Below, piece after piece: positions 21,893 to 32,607 of a DNA stretch of 64,000 nucleotides. Below the pieces are notes generated by a model. The model saw nothing but the letters and a program-made list of their open reading frames with translations. It searched no databases and was not told where the DNA came from. The position numbers and the translations under genes were made by a program. The stretch's first letter is position 1. Each line of letters opens with the position of its first letter. This DNA is from Daucus carota subsp. sativus (Eukaryota; Streptophyta; Magnoliopsida; Apiales; Apiaceae). Where the stretch lies: positions 44,567,454-44,631,453 of the forward strand of contig NC_030389.2 in the NCBI RefSeq assembly GCF_001625215.2. Reading direction: 5' to 3'.

Positions 21893-24800
21893 TTAACAAA
21901 ATACAAATTTTATGCTGTTTGTTTGGGGTGATACTTTCGCGGCGTATTCATCTGCTAGAGCTTCCTTGCTCATCCCCAGTCCTGCATAAGCCTTCTCCTG
22001 ATCGAAAGCGCATGCCAACTCTAGGGCCTTGCCTTTCTCCCCTGCAGCTGCAGCTTCCCTACTCATCCCCATTTCTGAATAAGCCTTCTCCTGAGACAAA
22101 AACTCATATGATGAGTGTTTCTTACGCTATTGTCTTCAATCCTCCTATACAAGAACTGTTCTGATTGACATGAAGAAGTCATACCAGAAGGTACCACAAA
22201 AATGGGGCTGCTTCCCTCTTCTTCAACTGTATCTCAATCCCCGAAATGGCTGTAATGTAGTGAAATTAGAGTAAGAACTAGGCCTTTCGTTTAACTGGGT
22301 CAGAATCGAAGAAAGATTTATTTGCTTACCCTCCTTCGCTCTTCCAGTATTTAACAACATTATATACCGAATTTCATTTAAAACGTCAAGCTGCTCATCA
22401 GATGCCCCGATCATCTAGCACACATGAACAAAGACGGCATGATCAAACAGAACCAGAAGATAATAACAGTATAGATGTATTCATATTTATCTGGTTCCTA
22501 CTACCTTACAGTTACTGGCGTTAAAAGCTGAACCAAGCAATTCTAAAGCTATTTCATAGTCTCCCTTTCCGTACCTATACATTGCTTCTGCCAGCTGAAA
22601 CGATAAGAAGTAAAGTTTCAACAACAATTGAACAAGAACAACAAAAATTCAGAACTGCTTGGTTGCCGTTTGCTTAGTTCTTGAATATGCATATGCTGTA
22701 TACAGTAGTCATACAGGGGTTCAAAGGACACGACAAAGCAAAAACAAAAACGCGAAGCAACAAACCTCAATTCCTCTCTGCATTATTTGTTGCTTCTTTG
22801 TTGTCATCCCAGACATTCTGCAGGAAACAATACATGACACTTTAGTGAAGATGAAACACAACTAATCCTTATGAGAGAGTCAACAATATGTGCATAACCT
22901 GTTCTTTAGGCTCTCAAGCAACTCTTCAGCCTCAGACAGTTTCCCAGTGCATGCTAAGGCCCACAATATCAACAAATCCAGGTGCCACTCAAGATGCCAG
23001 TATTGCTGAAATTTTTTGCGCGAGTCATAAAATAAGTAAACTCAGTAATTATAGCAGGGTCCGTGGAATTGGAACGAGTAAAAGAGAAAAACAGACAAGT
23101 ACAAAAGGAAATAACATAAATATGCGCTTTAAAGCTGTGCTACACAGCCTTGTCTGGGAGAGTCGAGCCTGAGTATAATCTAACTGTCAGATTCTTAAAA
23201 TATACAAATTCTTGGAAGAAGGTGAAGTGTCCAGTTGCAACATGAAGGATCAAGTCGGATCCCACACTTATACCGTGTTGTAACTCCCATGGATATGACC
23301 GAAAAACTGATGAGTTCAAGTAACATATGTTCTAAGAAAAATATTTATGAAGATAGCTTCTTACTTTATCTGTCAGGTAAGTTGCTAAGATCTTTAAACT
23401 GTCGCCAAACTCAGTTATTCGACCTCGTAGATAGACCCGCAATAACAAGCCAAGAGCATTCAAGAACACCTGCATATCAGAAAATTACAGCTCTCCTTTA
23501 CATTGTTTACTATACATAGTTTTAGAAATCTAACTACATACTACTAGATACCTCTGCAGGTGAAGCATCACATCTTTCTAATTCCTTCCAAATGAAACAA
23601 TCATAAACCTCTACAACTTTTTCGATAGATGATTGACCTTCCAAGTAACAAAGCGCGACATGCCACCAGTTGTGAGTAATCCTGGAAATTAAGTTCCTTT
23701 AGACATATTTAACACAAACCTTGAAATCTATGGTCGATGCTCGTTCAAGTTAAATGATACATGAAAGATGATAGAGCATTCCACGAATGTGAGTGATCTT
23801 TCATGAATTCCACTGCTTCTTTGAAGCGACACTCGAACTGAAGTACATGGCAGATCTGTAAACAAATACCCAGTATGAGATCCTAAAGAAGCCAATGTAC
23901 TAAAAGAACTATTGGAATCAAGAAATGAGAAGGCCTGCCAAGCCAATACGAGTAAATATGGCAGTTCATCAAACATTTAGATAGAGGTACTCTTCCAGAA
24001 GTTACTAAACACCATCTTAAGTACACCTAATAGTGTGATTATGATAAGCATACAGGCCTGATAAATAGCAATGAACTTTTTACTCACAGCGTGATGCACC
24101 CATGGATCTTCCTCGTTGATCTCGAGCCCTTTTCTTGCTGCCTTTTCTGCATCAGCCATCCTACCAAGCTCTAATAAAGGAAAGGCAAGCATTCCATATA
24201 TGTAATCTTCTTGTTCATTTACAGGTAAAACCTATTGTAAACAAACATTATACCAGAAGTGAAAGTTGTGTTAGATATCCAAAGCTACAATAATATGGTG
24301 CAGGAATAAGTGATTATTTATTATCTGGTTTCTTAGCCAGCGGGAAACAAGTTCAATCAAAATGCATTCAAAGCTCAAAAGATATTGTTAGATTCTTGAT
24401 TATATGGCAACTGCTAAGAATTAAGTGATACCTGTTCGACAAGTTCCAAAGATAGATCAGGCCGACCCATGTAAAAGCAAAGCACTTGAGCCCTCTTCAG
24501 GGAAACCAGATCTTTAGGGAAATCATTCAACAGCTAGACAGGCAAAAAGAAAAATGGAGTCATATACAAATGATTTGAAATGACAGACAATGAAACCACA
24601 GAACTTTTGCATGAAAGTCATTACACATATACCAAAAAAAATATGGTTGCTTCTTGAACTGAAATTTAAACGCTTGATAATTCATAGATGCCAATCACAG
24701 CAGAAACTTAACAAAAATGGAAATCATGGAGTTCCCGATCAGTGGCAAAAGATGCCAAGCACAACAGAAACTTACCAAAAATGGAAATGATGAAGTTCCC

Positions 24801-25712
24801 GATCACTGGCAAAGATGCCAAGCACAACAGAAACTTCACAACAATGGAAATGATGGAGTTCCTGATCAGTGCAAAGATGCCAAGCACAACAGAAACTAAA
24901 CAAAAATGGAAATCATGGAGTTCCCAATCAGTGGCAAAGGTGCCCCTAGTGCTACAAGACTTTTCTATATGAACAATCAGAAATATTAAGATAACAACTA
25001 CACGAAAATCAACATATCTGATTCTGGGACATGGAAACTGATGATGAATATCAAGTCTATCTCAACAATATGAAGCTTAAAATTAACAACTTCACAATAT
25101 CAATTGCTTTCAGTACTATTGCAATAACAAGAGCAGAGTTTCCTTAATCGTTTAGATATCCAGATAGACCAGAAACTAACATCAATAATTAGTCGGTGTC
25201 CACCAAATGCTTGTATGGTTATACAATCAAGAAAAGAAATTGCCGAAAACTAAAAAGGTAGAACCTTGGAGTGTAGATTGACAGCAACATCATCATCTCT
25301 ATCAGGGGTCATCAAATAACTAACAGCATCAAAAACAGCTTTCTCATAAGAAGTAGCATGATCCTGAAATTTAACACATAAGGTCAATCTAAAAACACTC
25401 CAAAAAAGTCTACCAAGAACACTTTTTTTATTGATTAAGACATCTTTCAATAGCAATTTATATGAACAACAGACATATATAAAGAAGGAAAGAAAGAAAT
25501 TACTAGGTGAGCTTTGGAAGCTTGAAGATGGGAAGATGTTAGAGATGGATTTGAAGAGGAAGCATAGAAGTGGGCTGTCAAGATATTGGCCAAAACACAA
25601 CTTGGGTCTTGTTCAGAAGCTTTAACAATCACTGATCTCTCTCTTCCATAGTTAAGCACCTCCATTAATACAAAACCCATTAGTAAATTACATACAAATT
25701 CACAAAGAAAGA

Positions 25713-25746
<34 letters not shown>

Positions 25747-25912
25747 TGGGGGAGAGAGGGAGGAGGGAGAGAAGGAGAGAGAGGGGGGGAGGGAGAGAGA
25801 GAGAGAGAGGTACCTGATGATAGTATGCATTGATGAAAGAAATGCAAGAATCAGAGGAAGTATGAATCTCATAGCCCCATCTATCTAATCTTATCTGTCT
25901 CTGTTCTGACAT
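21893..25912 (-). CDS. TTC38-like tetratricopeptide-repeat protein
   Basis: Fourteen exons by eye on the minus strand: 25912-25814, 25659-25504, 25363-25265, 24533-24432, 24231-24088, 23855-23761, 23681-23552, 23469-23365, 23005-22899, 22817-22766, 22594-22505, 22414-22330, 22249-22185 and 22090-21893. All phases close, giving 508 residues. The protein matches the plant homologues of animal TTC38: RWGYEIHTSSDSCISFINAY, YEKAVFDAVSYL, GMLAFPLLELGRM, THNWWHVALCYLEG, EWHLDLLILWALA and GASDEQLDVLNE. TTC38-type proteins are soluble TPR-like scaffolds with no established biochemical role in plants. The last exon carries an in-frame tandem duplication of the terminal segment (EKAYSEMGMSREA, then EKAYAGLGMSKEA). 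Intron 1 starts with a CT tract and intron 3 holds a 63-bp minisatellite. I recall a homologue beside tau GST genes at At1g27150. Confidence 0.87.
24687..24942 (+). repeat. intronic minisatellite, about 63 bp x4
   Basis: Four imperfect copies begin GATGCCAA at 24687, 24751, 24814 and 24876 and share CACAACAGAAACTT, AAAATGGAAAT and GGAGTTCCCGATCAGTGG. The array lies in intron 3 of the TPR gene; the open frames across it are by-products. Confidence 0.9.
25709..25809 (+). repeat. GA/CT microsatellite abutting the TPR gene first donor
   Basis: Interrupted (GA)n on the plus strand, so CT on the coding strand. It begins only a few bases after the GT of intron 1. Confidence 0.95.
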
Positions 25913-26017
25913 TGTAATGAACTGATCTTATTTTGGAGACTCTGGCTTTTGTTTAACTGACTCTTGAAACAAACTTCTAAGAATGAGGCAACTCAAACAC
26001 TATGTACTAAAATGGAA

Positions 26018-26187
26018 AATGCTTGGTGCACATAATTGTGTACAAAAACATGTACATAATGACACGTGGTGGATTTTAATTGGATGGCCCCCTGCATTTA
26101 CACCAACCACCCCAATTAAAATTCACCACATCACTTGCCACATCATTATGTACAAAAATTCTGTACACAATTATGTGCACCTAGCAC
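26018..26187. mobile_element. palindromic MITE with about 60-bp terminal inverted repeats
   Basis: The left end TGCTTGGTGCACATAATTG and right end CAATTATGTGCACCTAGCA are complementary, and pairing continues inward through GTACATAATGA and GGATTTTAATTGG. A matching target duplication was not clear, so the superfamily is left open. It lies about 100 bp upstream of the TPR gene start. Confidence 0.7.
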
Positions 26188-26981
26188 TACTCACTAACCA
26201 ATATATACATGTGTGAATTGTGATTAATGATTGTAGCCTTGTCTGGGGTCTGGATCATGACACAATTCTTGTGGATATCATAACATAAAATGTGATAAGT
26301 ATAAATTTGGCAGATTTTGGACTTAGAAAAATATGATACAAGTGTTAAAATCAGTGCTTTACTCATGGTATATTATTATCGGAGAAAATGGTCCCAAATA
26401 TCTATTTTCAATCTAAAACATTAGATCGTGTAGTAATAATCCCTTTTTCACTTCTTAAAGCGGGATCTTTTAGTCTTTCCAAGACTTAAATACTATTTCA
26501 TGTAGCATTTCAATCTAAAACTCTAAATCGTGTTATGTTTTGTATTAATTTTAGACCTAAACATAAAATATTAAATTATTCGGTGTTAATAAATGATATT
26601 TTCGACCATTTTTAACAACTCTGATCAAATTATTATTTATCATAATCAGAATACTCGAGTTTACATATTTTCATAATGCATCTCTCCCCAATCATGATAT
26701 GTAATCATTTATCCGATCCATAATATGTATCATGAAAATCTGTATTACATTCGGAACATATTGTTTTAGCCTGAAATTTGATTCGTAATAAAAGCTACTC
26801 GTACTTGAATCCGAATTTTAAATGATGTTAACACTTAACATAAAGCAGAAGAGTCGTTGTTACAGCAAGAACATGACTACATCAAACACAACGACGATTA
26901 ACGGATCATCACAATATGTCTCTATAATAGATCATCACAATAATCTTTGCTTAGCAAAATTAGGAAATTTTTGAGTATACT
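26188..26981. other. intergenic, no gene seen
   Basis: AT-rich spacer with no supported gene. A short inexact repeat built around TCAATCTAAAAC...AAATCGTGT occurs twice near 26408 and 26509. Confidence 0.4.
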
Positions 26982-26993
26982 CTATTGCATGAA

Positions 26994-27132
26994 TTTTTTT
27001 TTTACAAATATGGCTTATAGCCTTACAAATGAGTATCTGTTCTACTAAACTCTCGGGGTGAGTTAGGATCGAACCCAGGACCTGGGACGACAGAGGACAA
27101 GCTCTTTACCACTGAGCTATCCAACTGTGCGC
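26994..27132 (-). mobile_element. tRNA-derived SINE with 12-bp target duplication
   Basis: On the minus strand the element reads GCGCACAGTTGGATAGCTCA (box A region, TAGCTCAGTGGT), then box B GGTTCGATCC, a short body and a poly-A tail. Exact 12-bp direct repeats CTATTGCATGAA flank it at 26982-26993 and 27133-27144. This is a complete short SINE of about 139 bp, transcribed by RNA polymerase III in its source form. Confidence 0.88.
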
Positions 27133-27144
27133 CTATTGCATGAA

Positions 27145-27908
27145 ATTAATCACTAAAAAACGTCTGAAAATGCAAGATTGTGTTGCGTTTAGGTCTGAAA
27201 ATCACTACAAAACGTAACATCATATGAAATAGCGTTTAGGCTCTCAAAATGCTAGATCGTACAACGTTAAGGAGGAAAAGAGAGAAAACGCTACATGATC
27301 TGACGTTTTAAACAAGTGATAGGTCGAGATCATCTTCTCCGACACTGGTATTTGGAACCATTTTCTTCAAATTTGTGACACTCAGGGCCAACACCCCTAG
27401 TAAAACAGGCTGAAAGTTCAAATATCATTTTAAATTAGATGATTAAAGAAACATTGTATTCGGTGGCCGAACGAATCGAACCTTATGCTGAATTTACTAC
27501 TAGGTCTGAGTTATCGATTTCAGGTAAAGATACAATATTCACAAGATTTATACTAGTCCATATCAGTACTTTACACAAGAAGGAACATGGGCTTGAAAAC
27601 CATGTCTGAACTACTTGCATGAATCTAGATTGTATCAAGAATCAAGTTTTCGAGTGCCAGTAACTATCATACGCTATCTGTTCCATTAAGTACTAAGATC
27701 CCAAGAAGTTTTTTTATCTTCAAATCGAACCAAATCTGATATGCCAGTATGTCTCACTCGGAAGTTGGGTCTAAGACGGTCTGAGAATTTTTTTGTAAGA
27801 TGGCCGAAAATTATGAAAATTATAATTATCAAACAGATAGAGAACAGGTTAAATTGAGAATCTTCATGCAAGAAAACACGAGTGAAATTGAATATCATCG
27901 GATTTTTA
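27145..27908. other. intergenic, 3' flank of GST
   Basis: No supported gene. The minus-strand frame at 27686-27937 lacks any recognised domain and overlaps the end of the GST. Confidence 0.45.
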
Positions 27909-28965
27909 TTATATTGTCTGATTAAATACATAGGCATAGGCCTTTAACGTCGATGACAGTTTGAGATAAACATTTAGAAGCTCTATCACCTTCTCAGTCC
28001 CTGGCACGATATTTTTAACAGCATCGTTGGAACGAAACCTGTCAGACCATCCTACCAGAACCGGAGTTTTTGTCATGTCAAGAAAGCACACATCAGACGT
28101 TAACTCGATAGCTGTCAGCCAACTCAAGAAGCTTCCAAGAACAATGTCGAGGTATCCAATACTATCCCCACCAAAGTAAGCTTTACCTTTGCTGCATTTT
28201 ACAAATACCTCCTCCAAAAGCATCAAGCCTTCGATGATTTTCTGTTTCACCACTAACTTTTTTTCCTCCTGTCGTGTCAGTTTGAACTCTGTAGCTAGTG
28301 GAAACCACTTCAAAGATGCGGAGATTGTAATTTATTAGTATCAAAGGTTAAACAAGTGCTTAAAAAGTCCGTGATTAATCTTGATCACTGATTAATCGCT
28401 TAACAGTGACTCACTGACTTTGATTATAATGGAATTGTGTATAAAATCAATTTTATAAAAATTAGTCAAGAATCTGCAGAAGTCGGTCTTATGAGATTGA
28501 TAGATCAAAATCAGCCTGATAGGTAAAAATATTATAATCTGTGGGGAAAAAATAAAAAAAAATCAAGAAATATCTCATTTTTTCCTCACAAACTGATACC
28601 AAATTCAGAAATTTGACGATTCTTTAACTGGAGAACATAAATAATACCTTGTCATCGATATAGGCTGCCCAAAATCGAGCTTCTGCACGATCAAGGGAAT
28701 CAGAGGGTAGAATGCACGGACCACTAGTCCACACCTCATCGATGTACTGAACTATCACAAGTGATTCAGATACAGACCTATTGCCATGAATAAGAACCGG
28801 AACCTTCTTCTTTACAGGATTGGCATTCAGGAGGAGTGAGCTCTTAGAACTGAGATTCTCCTCGAGGTACTCGTACTTGATGGACTTCACGTTGAGGGCG
28901 ATTTGGACCCTGTTAACGTAAGGGCTTGCACATCTGCCTAAAAGCTTAACATCACTTGTTGACAT
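27909..28965 (-). CDS. tau-class glutathione S-transferase
   Basis: Two exons: 28965-28648 (106 codons) and 28307-27909 (132 codons plus stop), joined in phase 0, the standard GSTU architecture. The N-terminal thioredoxin-like domain has LLGRCASPYVNRVQIAL with the catalytic Ser14, the cis-proline KVPVL at about 56, and the glutathione-binding pair Glu67-Ser68 (SVSESLVIVQYIDE). The helical C-terminal domain follows (GGDSIGYLDIVLG). At 238 residues it is slightly longer than the usual 220-230, with a C-terminal tail. It should conjugate glutathione to electrophiles or bind ligands in the cytosol; the substrate is unknown. Tau GSTs lie in the same Arabidopsis blocks as DUF569 and CRR28. Confidence 0.92.
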
Positions 28966-30374
28966 TATTAGTTATCATAAATTAGCAGATTTTAACAAAT
29001 GTTTGATCTTTAAATTGAAGTCCATACTTGCAAATTGCGGTTCGTGACTGTGCAAAACAGATTATTTGCAATGCAGGTCCAGCAGAGAGCTTAGTTACCC
29101 AAAGAGAAGTATTTTACGTGAAGTTCAGATTCACAGATTCACCATATGTGTCAGCTTGCACTAATTGGTATTGTGAAATTTGATGTGTAAAACACTAAAA
29201 AGAGAAGCCATGAATTCTGAAACCAGGAAGAACAAAAGACCAATTTTTCTATTCATCTAACAATTTTGTGTAGTGCAATATTATGCAATACTAAAATTTA
29301 CTATGCACAAGTATGTCTTCCACACATTTTTTGTCACTTCAAATTATCCGCAGAAAAATCAAATAAAGCCCGGAGAGTATGAATCTATTAGACCGGCTGA
29401 TGAATCTGCACAACCGTGATGGAGCGAAAAACTGATAAAACCTGAAAATTCAGCCTTTTAGTTTTAGGAAACACATGCTTCTATGCTTGCTTGATTAGTT
29501 TCAGCAGGCTTCTCAGTAGATTCATAAAAAAAATATTAAAGTTGAGAATCCTTTGACAACCTAGTAGCTTATGGACTTAATATTTTCTGGGCTTCCCCAG
29601 AATCACAGAAACTTTATACCATCTTAATCCATGATCAGCCAAGCCAAACAAAATCTAGGCACATAGTTCTTAATCTGTTACTGATGAATTTACTATGATG
29701 TATGCAGTGATGCACATGGACACTATAATTGACAAATAATGATCAAAACAAGACAAGAAGTCATGTGTGATATGGAGCTGTGGACCATGTAGTAAAAGTA
29801 AGAGGAGGTTTCAACAGGGACACTTGTAAAGTCAAACTAACTTAATACAGCATGGTCAGTGGGTTAGTAGATGAAGACAAAGATGCTTACTTTTCCCCAC
29901 CATTACATGATCTACAGCAGTTCAGATTCAAACTACAGAAGCATTGTATTTGTTCTTTTTGGTAAGAAAAAGTATTGCAGCCTGCAATACATAATCTGAT
30001 GGATAAGCATTATCATATGAGTCATATCTATATGCAAATACGTAGACGGAACCATGATTTCGAAATAACTAAGACTAAATGTATTGTGATATTTCGATTT
30101 TTTTGTCAAGTTAAAATTTCAGTTTTTTTTCAAAAACAATGTAATCATATATGCAACCTCAACGCCATTACCGTGAAAATCAAATGTTTTCAACCAGCGT
30201 TCCAACCTCATTTGTAATTTTGACCAATTTTTTGAAAATAAATCTGAAAACATGAATATTTTTAAAAAATTTCCCAAAAATTTTGCATCTAAGTAGACTT
30301 CATTGCTGATTGTTACCTTGAAGGCTACTATGTCAATATTGACTAAAGATTTCGTCTATGAGGCTAACAAAAAC
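28966..30374. other. intergenic, GST upstream region
   Basis: No gene is supported. This stretch separates the GST promoter from a hAT-type MITE and the tRNA. Confidence 0.45.
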
Positions 30375-30382
30375 ACCACAAC

Positions 30383-30682
30383 CATAGATGTTCAAAAAAT
30401 CCGAAATCTGAAATCCGATCTGATCTGATCTGGAAAAAAATCTGAAAAATCCGATCCGAAAAAAACCCGGTCTGGCCCGGCCCGGCCCGAGGGCCTAAAA
30501 CATGCCTAATATTTTCAAAAAAACCCGGATAAAATCCGGATTTTTGAAAAATCCGGGCTTTTTATAACTAAACCAGGCATAGTATTTTTGGAAAAGCCCG
30601 GCCCGGCCCGGCCCGGCCCGGCCCGATCTGGTTTGAAAAAAATTCGGATTTTTTTGGCCCGTTCTGGATCTGTGCATCTCTA
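30383..30682. mobile_element. hAT-type MITE with CCCGG-rich palindrome
   Basis: The 300-bp element has ends CATAGATGTTC and GTGCATCTCTA, which are near complements. Exact 8-bp duplications ACCACAAC flank it at 30375-30382 and 30683-30690, the hAT hallmark. Inside, two GGCCCGGCCCGG-type runs (about 30470-30490 and 30597-30625) and AATCCGG/CCGGATT segments form a large palindrome. It stands out as GC-rich in AT-rich surroundings. Confidence 0.8.
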
Positions 30683-30805
30683 ACCACAACACATGAATAT
30701 TAAAAAGTGAAAAATTACCAAGAAAATTTCAACACATCTTTAGGACTTTTTAACCAACACTTCAGAGTTTTGTACATGGGAAAAAGTGAGAATACGCAAA
30801 AAGAA

Positions 30806-30876
30806 TGCACCAGCCGGGAATCGAACCCGGGTCTGTACCGTGGCAGGGTACTATTCTACCACTAGACCACTGGTGC
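30806..30876 (-). tRNA. tRNA-Gly (anticodon GCC)
   Basis: Minus strand, 71 bases. The acceptor stem GCACCAG pairs with CTGGTGC, with discriminator A. D arm GTGGTCTAGTGGTAGAAT, anticodon loop CTGCCAC (GCC), and T arm CCGGGTTCGATTCCCGG are all regular. No intron and no encoded CCA, as expected for a nuclear plant tRNA. It reads glycine codons GGC/GGU. Confidence 0.96.
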
Positions 30877-30914
30877 TGTTGAGTTGTGCACCATTTCAAA
30901 ACTACAAGACTTAG

Positions 30915-31140
30915 AACTACTCCCCCGTCCCATTTAATTTTATACGTTTATTTTTAACTGCTCGACACGCATTTCAATGCTTTTATAAAATATAGTTCCG
31001 TAATTTATTTTTGAGATTTTCTTTTTCTGTATAAAAATATAACATCCAAACTTTAATTCAGAAAAGAAAAATTTTAAAAATAAATTGCACAACTACATTT
31101 TGCAAGAGTATTAAAATCCGTGCCGCATCCCCGTCCCCTT
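30915..31140. mobile_element. truncated Stowaway-type MITE
   Basis: The left end TACTCCCCCGTCCCATTTAA and the internal phrases CTGCTCGACACGC and CCGTGCCGC match the intact element at 38353-38603. The right terminal repeat is missing, so this is an end-truncated relative. Confidence 0.6.
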
Positions 31141-32428
31141 AATGCCATTTGTTAACAAGAGAAATCATCTGTGTGCACTGCACCAACTCTATACGGATTA
31201 TTTAAGTAGCTAGAGATTCAATTATTTGATTGTGATAGTGGCAGCACATAATACTTTTATATTAAGAACATGATCATGTCATAATCTTTGCTCTAATCTT
31301 ATTTAGCTTTTGTCCCCATATCCAATTTTATATTTCCAGAAAGATTACAGACCACCACATCATTGCATTTTGTATTTCATACAACCAGAAACAATATTAC
31401 ATAGTGGACTTCCTCTTTGCAAATTGTTTAATTTTCGACATTTTAGTCACTCATTCTAAAATTTTATCTTTCGAAAAGAAAAAATTATTTAAAATGAGTT
31501 GAGCACAATTATTTATCAAAGACCGGGATATAATATGTACACCGATATTTTAGTCACTCATTCTAGAATTTTATTTTTCGAAAAGAAGAATATATTTAAA
31601 ACGAGCTGAGTACAATTATTTATCAGATACCCAGAATATAAAATTTACATGTATTTTTGGACAACTAGAAACAATAGTACATGGTGGACTTCTTCTTTAC
31701 AAATAAATATTAAATTGTGTAAACAGATAAGCCTGAGCCTCAACTTTTTCAACACTTTTCACATAGCTTTATCTAGACATTTCAAAACCATCAGCTTCAA
31801 GCAAGTCTAGCCAACTATTACCAAGATTTATCAGTTAGATATGCCTTTATTTCTCAAGTCATAACTGCCCCTACCCACTGAAATTTATGAGACACTAGTC
31901 AACTTTTGAAACTTTGTTCATTTCTTGCCCTTAGCACACTTTTTCTTTATATTGGCTACTAGATGTTCTCAACCATACATATGAAATGAAGAATATCTCA
32001 AATGAGAGAAATTTGAAGGACACGTAAACAAACAGAGTCGAGTCGAGTTTATTTAATGAGTCGAACTTGACATTTTGCTTTCTTTATTTTTGCTACTAAA
32101 TGTTCAAAAAGCCTACATATGACATAAAGAATATGTCAAACAAGGTAAATTTGAAGGGTACTTAGACGAATAGGGTCGAGTCGAGTTTTCCATAAATAAG
32201 CTCAACTTAGACTTTTCTGCTGATACGACTGGAACATGAAGGGCTGAACATGTTCTGAAATTCATTATTATAAATATTACATTATAAATACTACTCCTGC
32301 CACCAAGAGTTTTAAATTTGTGTCTGTTTAGGCTGTCTGTACTTGCTGAGTCTCCTCATGTTGAGGTTACAGATGAGAGAATAGTATTGATCTTCTTGTT
32401 CTTATTCACTCTTGTTACTTCTTTAGTA
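31141..32428. other. intergenic, HIPL upstream region
   Basis: No gene is supported. Two short diverged local duplications are visible: CATTTTAGTCACTCATTCTA is nearly repeated about 110 bp later (31440 and 31548), and a segment with CATATGA-ATGAAGAATAT...AATTTGAAGG recurs (about 31978 and 32117). TATAAATA motifs at 32270-32292 could serve the HIPL promoter. Confidence 0.45.
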
Positions 32429-32568
32429 ATGGAAGGTGCTTTCAACTTTTTCTTCCTGTTTTGTCTCTGCTTGCTGCTTTTGCCTTATCCAATATCATCA
32501 CTCCCTTTGTGTACTGATCTTGGTAAGCCTCTCTCTCTCTCTCTCCCCCTCTCCCCCTCCCCCTCCCC

Positions 32569-32607
<39 letters not shown>

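Noticed and set aside
25447-25912. Long Ser/Leu-rich open frames across the GA/CT tract
   Set aside because: They are translations of a dinucleotide repeat in intron 1; only the terminal parts belong to exons of the TPR gene.
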